Below, piece by piece: positions 61,012-64,000 of a stretch of 64,000 nt of DNA; the stretch's first letter is position 1, and each line of letters starts with the position of its first letter. The translations under genes and the position numbers were made by a program. A model generated the notes under the pieces. It made no database searches and was not told the origin of the DNA. It saw only the letters and a program-made list of their open reading frames with translations. The DNA comes from Paenibacillus amylolyticus (GTDB lineage Bacteria; Bacillota; Bacilli; Paenibacillales; Paenibacillaceae). The stretch lies in NCBI RefSeq assembly GCF_003719335.1, contig NZ_RIAS01000006.1, positions 265,677 to 329,676 on the forward strand, in the 5' to 3' direction.

Positions 61012-61779
61012 TTAACTTGAACGAAACATCTGTGGACCACGCGGAACAAGTCCCGTTGAATCAGGTTCCAGCGTAATCGCAATGGAATCATAGCTCCATG
61101 CCTGGTTGCCCATTGGAATTGCGAGCACAGCAAGCCCCATCTGATTTTCTACTTTCAGCTTGCCTGCGTTATGGTATGCCTGCTCCTTGTTTAACCATAC
61201 CTGATAAACCTCGTTCTTCTCCGTCTGTGGAGGATTGAACAGGTAGACGACAAACTGCTGATCTTTTCCGGTGCCTACAATACAAGCTACTCCATAACTC
61301 GTTCCAGAAGTAAGTGATTTCAACTTCATAACCTTTTGTATCTCAGAAGTTGGCAAATCCATCGAATTCATTAAAGTTACAGGTTGTTCGATGCGTTCTT
61401 GAACTAAAACTACATTTCCTATCAAACTGGCCCCAAGAAGGATAAGTAAAGAAGCTACTGCAAGATTCACTTTTGGATTGTTATAACGCTTCGTAAGCCG
61501 CTTGAATCTGCTACTTCTTCGATGATGTTCTACAAGATCTGGCGAGGTGCTTTCGTTGCTTTTCCCCCATGCCGCTTCCATCACCTGTTGTTTTAAATCA
61601 GATGGCAACTCCACTTGATTCATATGCGTTGGAATCGCCTCCCAACCTAGCCGTAATTGTTCTACTTCAAGCTTACATGATGCACAGTCACTAAGATGCC
61701 TTTCGAAAGCTTTGCCTTCTTCTGAGCAAGGATCCGATAGGTATTCCAGCATGTATGAGCAGACGGGTATTGACGACAT
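61012..61779 (-). CDS. Anti-sigma factor with zinc finger and RskA-type domain
   Basis: 255 residues from the ATG at 61779 (a GTG two codons earlier is possible); the sigma stop codon overlaps the start. An N-terminal anti-sigma zinc finger (HLSDCASC, with an earlier Cys) is followed by a membrane segment (about 105-125) and an extracytoplasmic RskA-family domain (about 150-250, ending GPQMFRSS). It should bind the ECF sigma factor encoded upstream and hold it at the membrane. GGAGGGGAAGAG stands before it. Confidence 0.88.
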   Translation of the reverse strand: MSSIPVCSYMLEYLSDPCSEEGKAFERHLSDCASCKLEVEQLRLGWEAIPTHMNQVELPSDLKQQVMEAAWGKSNESTSPDLVEHHRRSSRFKRLTKRYNNPKVNLAVASLLILLGASLIGNVVLVQERIEQPVTLMNSMDLPTSEIQKVMKLKSLTSGTSYGVACIVGTGKDQQFVVYLFNPPQTEKNEVYQVWLNKEQAYHNAGKLKVENQMGLAVLAIPMGNQAWSYDSIAITLEPDSTGLVPRGPQMFRSS

Positions 61780-62354
61780 TACCACTCTTCCCCTCCCGCA
61801 AGCAAATGCTTACGCAGTATTTTCAGTGTCTGGTGCAGTCGGCTTTTAACTGTTCCCAAAGGCTCCTGGTAGTGCGCAGCTAACTCACTCAAGCTGTATC
61901 CTTGCCAATAAAAATGTTCGAGCAATTGAAGTTGCTGCTGAGACAGGAATTCACGCATTCCTTTAATCTGCTCCTTCAACATTTGTTTTTCAACTTGGCT
62001 TTCGACCGATAGTTCAGCAAGCTCTGCAATTCTCTCCAGCTTCTCGGCTGTATAATAAGACACTACCTGGCTCGACAGACTTCGTTGCTTACGTAGCCAA
62101 TCAATAGCCAAATGACGTGTGATCGTGATGATCCAGTTCCGGCAATGGCCCTTATTGGGATCAAATTCCGCCTCTGTTGTCCATATCCTGACAAAAACGG
62201 ACTGCACCACTTCCCGAGCACCGTCCTCCTGTTGAAGAGCCTTCCAGGCGAATGAGTATATGAGAGAAGCATACCGATCATATAATTCTGATAATGCTTC
62301 TTGCTTTTTTTGTTTAATCAGCAAAATGAGCTGGTAATCGGAATACTCCTGCAT
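61779..62354 (-). CDS. ECF sigma factor (SigK-like group), second of two in the window
   Basis: 191 residues. Region 2 shows DGAREVVQSVFVRIWT and region 4 shows FYWQGYSLSELAAHYQEPLGTVKSRLHQTL, with the usual helix-turn-helix. Its anti-sigma gene follows with overlapping codons, and a cupredoxin gene precedes it by about 50 bases. The group with RskA-type partners often responds to redox or copper conditions in other bacteria, so the link with the cupredoxin is plausible but unproved. Confidence 0.9.
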   Translation of the reverse strand: MQEYSDYQLILLIKQKKQEALSELYDRYASLIYSFAWKALQQEDGAREVVQSVFVRIWTTEAEFDPNKGHCRNWIITITRHLAIDWLRKQRSLSSQVVSYYTAEKLERIAELAELSVESQVEKQMLKEQIKGMREFLSQQQLQLLEHFYWQGYSLSELAAHYQEPLGTVKSRLHQTLKILRKHLLAGGEEW

Positions 62355-62403
62355 TCAAAAGTCTTCCCCTCTCCTGTCAGGTAGAGCAATTTCAATCACA
62401 GGA

Positions 62404-62982
62404 CTACTTGGAGAGAACTTTAATTACCCCTTTCATACTTGGATGAGGCCCACAGTGATAATTGATCTCGCCCTCCTTCTTAAACGTAATCACTGACTTC
62501 TCTCCCTCGCCCAGTAGTCCTGTATCGAAAGAATCATCTTCTGCAACAACGGAATGCTTAACTTGATCCTTATTTACAAATTCAACACGATCACCAACCT
62601 TGATTTTCAGCTCTGCAGTTTGAAATGCAAAATCAGCAATTTCAATTACATAAGTCTTGCTTTTCTCTGCTTGGGTACCCGTAGGTTTTTTAGTATCTTT
62701 AGAAGATTTGGATGCATCACTCTTCTTCTTTGTAGACTTTTTCTTATCTGTAGTAGTTGCAGGCGCTGATTTCTTTGGTTTGGTTGGTTGGGTTGGCTTA
62801 GTTGGTTTGGTCGTTTTGTTAGCTGTAGAACCCGTTTGCTTGGACGATGGCTTTACGTCCTTTTGCTCTGTTGTTCCTGTCATGTGATGGTGAGCTGATA
62901 CTTCTGCACCCGCTAACTGTGGCAATGTTAAACATAGGCCCATTACCAAAAGTAAGGATAAATATTTTGCTGATTTGTTCAT
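62404..62982 (-). CDS. Secreted cupredoxin with Lys/Thr/Pro linker
   Basis: 192 residues from the ATG at 62982, which has GGGAGGAAAG before it (the frame is open to 63030). A signal peptide ends near AGA (about 26). An HHH motif lies at 31-33, then a Lys/Thr/Pro/Ser-rich linker (about 45-108), then a plastocyanin-like domain with the type I copper ligands His143, Cys177, His180 and Met183 (HCGPHPSM). It should hold one copper for electron transfer at the cell surface. First gene of the operon with the ECF sigma and anti-sigma genes. Confidence 0.9.
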   Translation of the reverse strand: MNKSAKYLSLLLVMGLCLTLPQLAGAEVSAHHHMTGTTEQKDVKPSSKQTGSTANKTTKPTKPTQPTKPKKSAPATTTDKKKSTKKKSDASKSSKDTKKPTGTQAEKSKTYVIEIADFAFQTAELKIKVGDRVEFVNKDQVKHSVVAEDDSFDTGLLGEGEKSVITFKKEGEINYHCGPHPSMKGVIKVLSK

Positions 62983-63325
62983 TATTGCTTTCCTCCCTAG
63001 AATAAAAAATAGTCGCATAAATGTATCCAATCATAAGAAACGAGTTATATCCTTAATCGGTTTGATATCCTTGAATTTTTATTTTAAAGAGTCATCATGC
63101 TGATTTTCTTGAAAAGTACTTAATACGCAGAATACAAGATACACTTACATATCGAATTGAAGTGGGCGTAAATGAAACCCAGGCCCCTAACTAACCAATC
63201 ATTTCTTATTTACTTGGGAAGCACTGTTTTAAAATAATTCGTTATCTTTAGAATAAATCTTTAGGCAGTTTTGACGTATTTTCAACTTAAATTACGAGTA
63301 CAGTATTAAAACTCAAAAAACTTAA
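62983..63325. other. Upstream region of the cupredoxin operon
   Basis: About 340 AT-rich bases between the tRNA terminator and the operon, without a supported gene. The minus strand holds AACTC near 63040 and GGATAC near 63025, spaced like an ECF-type promoter, which would suit autoregulation by the sigma factor, but the match is weak. Confidence 0.4.
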
Positions 63326-63368
63326 TACAAAAAAGAGTTCACTAGAGATAAACTCTAATGAACTCTTT
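63326..63368 (-). terminator. Terminator of the tRNA operon
   Basis: AAAGAGTTCA (63332-63341) pairs with TGAACTCTTT (63359-63368), with AGAG/CTCT inside. The minus strand ends TTTTTTG. It lies 8 bases after tRNA-Leu. Confidence 0.88.
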
Positions 63369-63375
63369 AAATAAA

Positions 63376-63454
63376 TACCGGCGAGAGGACTCGAACCTCC
63401 ACGGTTTCCCACTCGATTTTGAGTCGAGCGCGTCTGCCATTCCGCCACGCCGGC
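63376..63454 (-). tRNA. tRNA-Leu (CAA)
   Basis: Type II tRNA with anticodon loop CTCAAAA, giving CAA for UUG codons. The variable arm (TGGGAAACCG region) is short for a Leu tRNA and the gene is 79 bases long. The acceptor starts G and ends T opposite it, a G-U first pair. No 3' CCA is encoded. Last tRNA of the operon in this window. Confidence 0.88.
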
Positions 63455-63489
63455 TTATTTGATTATAGCATATAGTAAAAATATGCTGG

Positions 63490-63560
63490 AGGCGCCACCC
63501 AGATTCGAACTGGGGATAAAGCTTTTGCAGAGCTGTGCCTTACCACTTGGCTATGGCGCC
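63490..63560 (-). tRNA. tRNA-Cys (GCA)
   Basis: 71 bases. Acceptor GGCGCCA/TGGCGCC pairs perfectly and the anticodon loop is CTGCAAA (GCA, Cys). TTCGAAT in the T arm. No 3' CCA is encoded. Confidence 0.93.
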
Positions 63561-63569
63561 TTATTATGG

Positions 63570-63641
63570 AGCGGACGACGGGAATCGAACCCGCGACCCT
63601 CGCCTTGGCAAGGCGATGCTCTACCGCTGAGCCACGTCCGC
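63570..63641 (-). tRNA. tRNA-Gly (GCC)
   Basis: 72 bases. Acceptor GCGGACG/CGTCCGC; anticodon loop TTGCCAA (GCC, Gly); TTCGATT T loop. No encoded CCA. Confidence 0.93.
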
Positions 63642-63648
63642 ATAATGG

Positions 63649-63720
63649 CTGGGGATATAGGATTTGAACCTATGCATGACGGAGTCAAAGTCCGTTGCCT
63701 TACCGCTTGGCTAATCCCCA
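63649..63720 (-). tRNA. tRNA-Gln (TTG)
   Basis: 72 bases. Acceptor TGGGGAT/ATCCCCA; anticodon loop CTTTGAC (TTG, Gln); TTCAAAT T loop. No encoded CCA. Confidence 0.93.
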
Positions 63721-63734
63721 TTAGATAACAAAGG

Positions 63735-63808
63735 GGCGATCGAGGGGAATTGAACCCCCGAATGCCGGATCCACAAACCGGTGCGTTAACCACTTCGCCA
63801 CGATCGCC
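63735..63808 (-). tRNA. tRNA-His (GTG)
   Basis: 74 bases including the extra 5' G (position -1) characteristic of tRNA-His, which pairs with discriminator C73. Acceptor GCGATCG/CGATCGC; anticodon loop TTGTGGA (GTG). No encoded CCA. Confidence 0.92.
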
Positions 63809-63836
63809 ATATAAAACTACTATTAAAATTAATTGG

Positions 63837-63907
63837 CAGGGGCAGCAGGAATTGAACCCACACCAACGGTTTTGGAGACCGTTGTTCTACCTTTAAACTA
63901 TGCCCCT
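63837..63907 (-). tRNA. tRNA-Trp (CCA anticodon)
   Basis: 71 bases. Acceptor AGGGGCA/TGCCCCT; anticodon loop CTCCAAA (CCA, Trp); discriminator G. No encoded 3' CCA. It is the partner of the T-box leader of trpS, whose specifier codon is UGG. Confidence 0.93.
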
Positions 63908-63913
63908 AAAAAC

Positions 63914-63999
63914 TGGTGGAGGATGATGGATTCGAACCACCGAACCCGTACGGGAGCAGATTTACAGTCTGATGCGTTTGGCCACTTCGCTAATCCTCC
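63914..63999 (-). tRNA. tRNA-Tyr (GTA)
   Basis: 86 bases, a type II tRNA with long variable arm (CTCCCGTACGGGTTCG). Acceptor GGAGGAT/ATCCTCC; anticodon loop CTGTAAA (GTA, Tyr). It is the only tRNA here with an encoded 3' CCA (63916-63914). The operon continues past the right edge. Confidence 0.93.
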
Positions 64000-64000
64000 A

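Noticed and set aside
62600..62850. Lys/Thr/Pro coding repeats in the cupredoxin gene as a tandem DNA repeat or CRISPR-like array
   Set aside because: The repeats are short, irregular codons of a protein linker. No direct repeat with spacers was seen anywhere in the window.

Overview
The window looks like a chromosomal core segment of a spore-forming Firmicute, most likely a Paenibacillus. The reasons are two alpha/beta-type SASP genes, SspI, YlbJ-, YunB- and LytH-type sporulation proteins, a T-box-controlled trpS, an SLH-domain surface protein, large membrane-anchored AraC regulators, and AGGAGG-type ribosome binding sites throughout. No insertion sequence, prophage, plasmid function or CRISPR array was seen. 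Genus assignment is inference from gene content, not from a search.

Layout. 0-8 kb: a DUF2515 gene cut by the left edge; a HAD phosphatase / DUF456 / MurJ-SpoVB-type flippase operon; a four-gene metal ABC importer (Mn type most likely) with an MntR-like box upstream. 8-14.3 kb: an envelope block with two tandem class B penicillin-binding proteins, a CvpA-transglutaminase fusion and a small membrane protein. 14.5-19 kb: MFS transporter, small Toprim protein, SCO-type protein, YfhP-like membrane protein, SASP. 19-22.3 kb: trpS with a complete T-box leader (UGG specifier), an aldose-epimerase-like gene and a second, nearly identical SASP. 22.3-33 kb: oligoendopeptidase F, small Zn-ribbon-type genes, truncated hemoglobin, YlbJ, NAD kinase, yutD-lipA, lytH and yunB, an order that recalls the B. 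subtilis yjbG-I-N and yutD-lipA-lytH-yunB neighbourhoods.

33-50.5 kb: a short-form 6-phosphogluconate dehydrogenase and two diverged glucose-6-phosphate dehydrogenase genes (oxidative pentose phosphate pathway), an HxlR regulator, a large SLH-domain surface protein in an AT-rich stretch, a divergent AraC / Gfo-Idh-MocA pair, an ECF sigma/anti-sigma pair, an rRNA methyltransferase, KtrA-type potassium regulator, sspI, prfC and doxX. 50.7-56.8 kb: YwmB and an eight-gene envelope-stress operon that joins a LiaFSR-type three-component system to two PspA and two PspC paralogues arranged as a mirror image. 57-62.9 kb: an orphan membrane AraC regulator, a methyltransferase, and a cupredoxin / ECF sigma / RskA-type anti-sigma operon. 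63.3-64 kb: seven tRNA genes on the minus strand (transcription order Tyr-Trp-His-Gln-Gly-Cys-Leu) with a terminator, continuing beyond the right edge.

The most unusual material is the Lia-Psp operon with its mirrored duplications, the cupredoxin-sigma-antisigma operon, the CvpA-transglutaminase fusion beside the PBP pair, a 31-33-residue membrane peptide gene next to ylbJ, and several strong palindromes in promoter regions. Rho-independent terminators, sigma-G promoters for both SASP genes, and several sigma-A promoters could be read directly.
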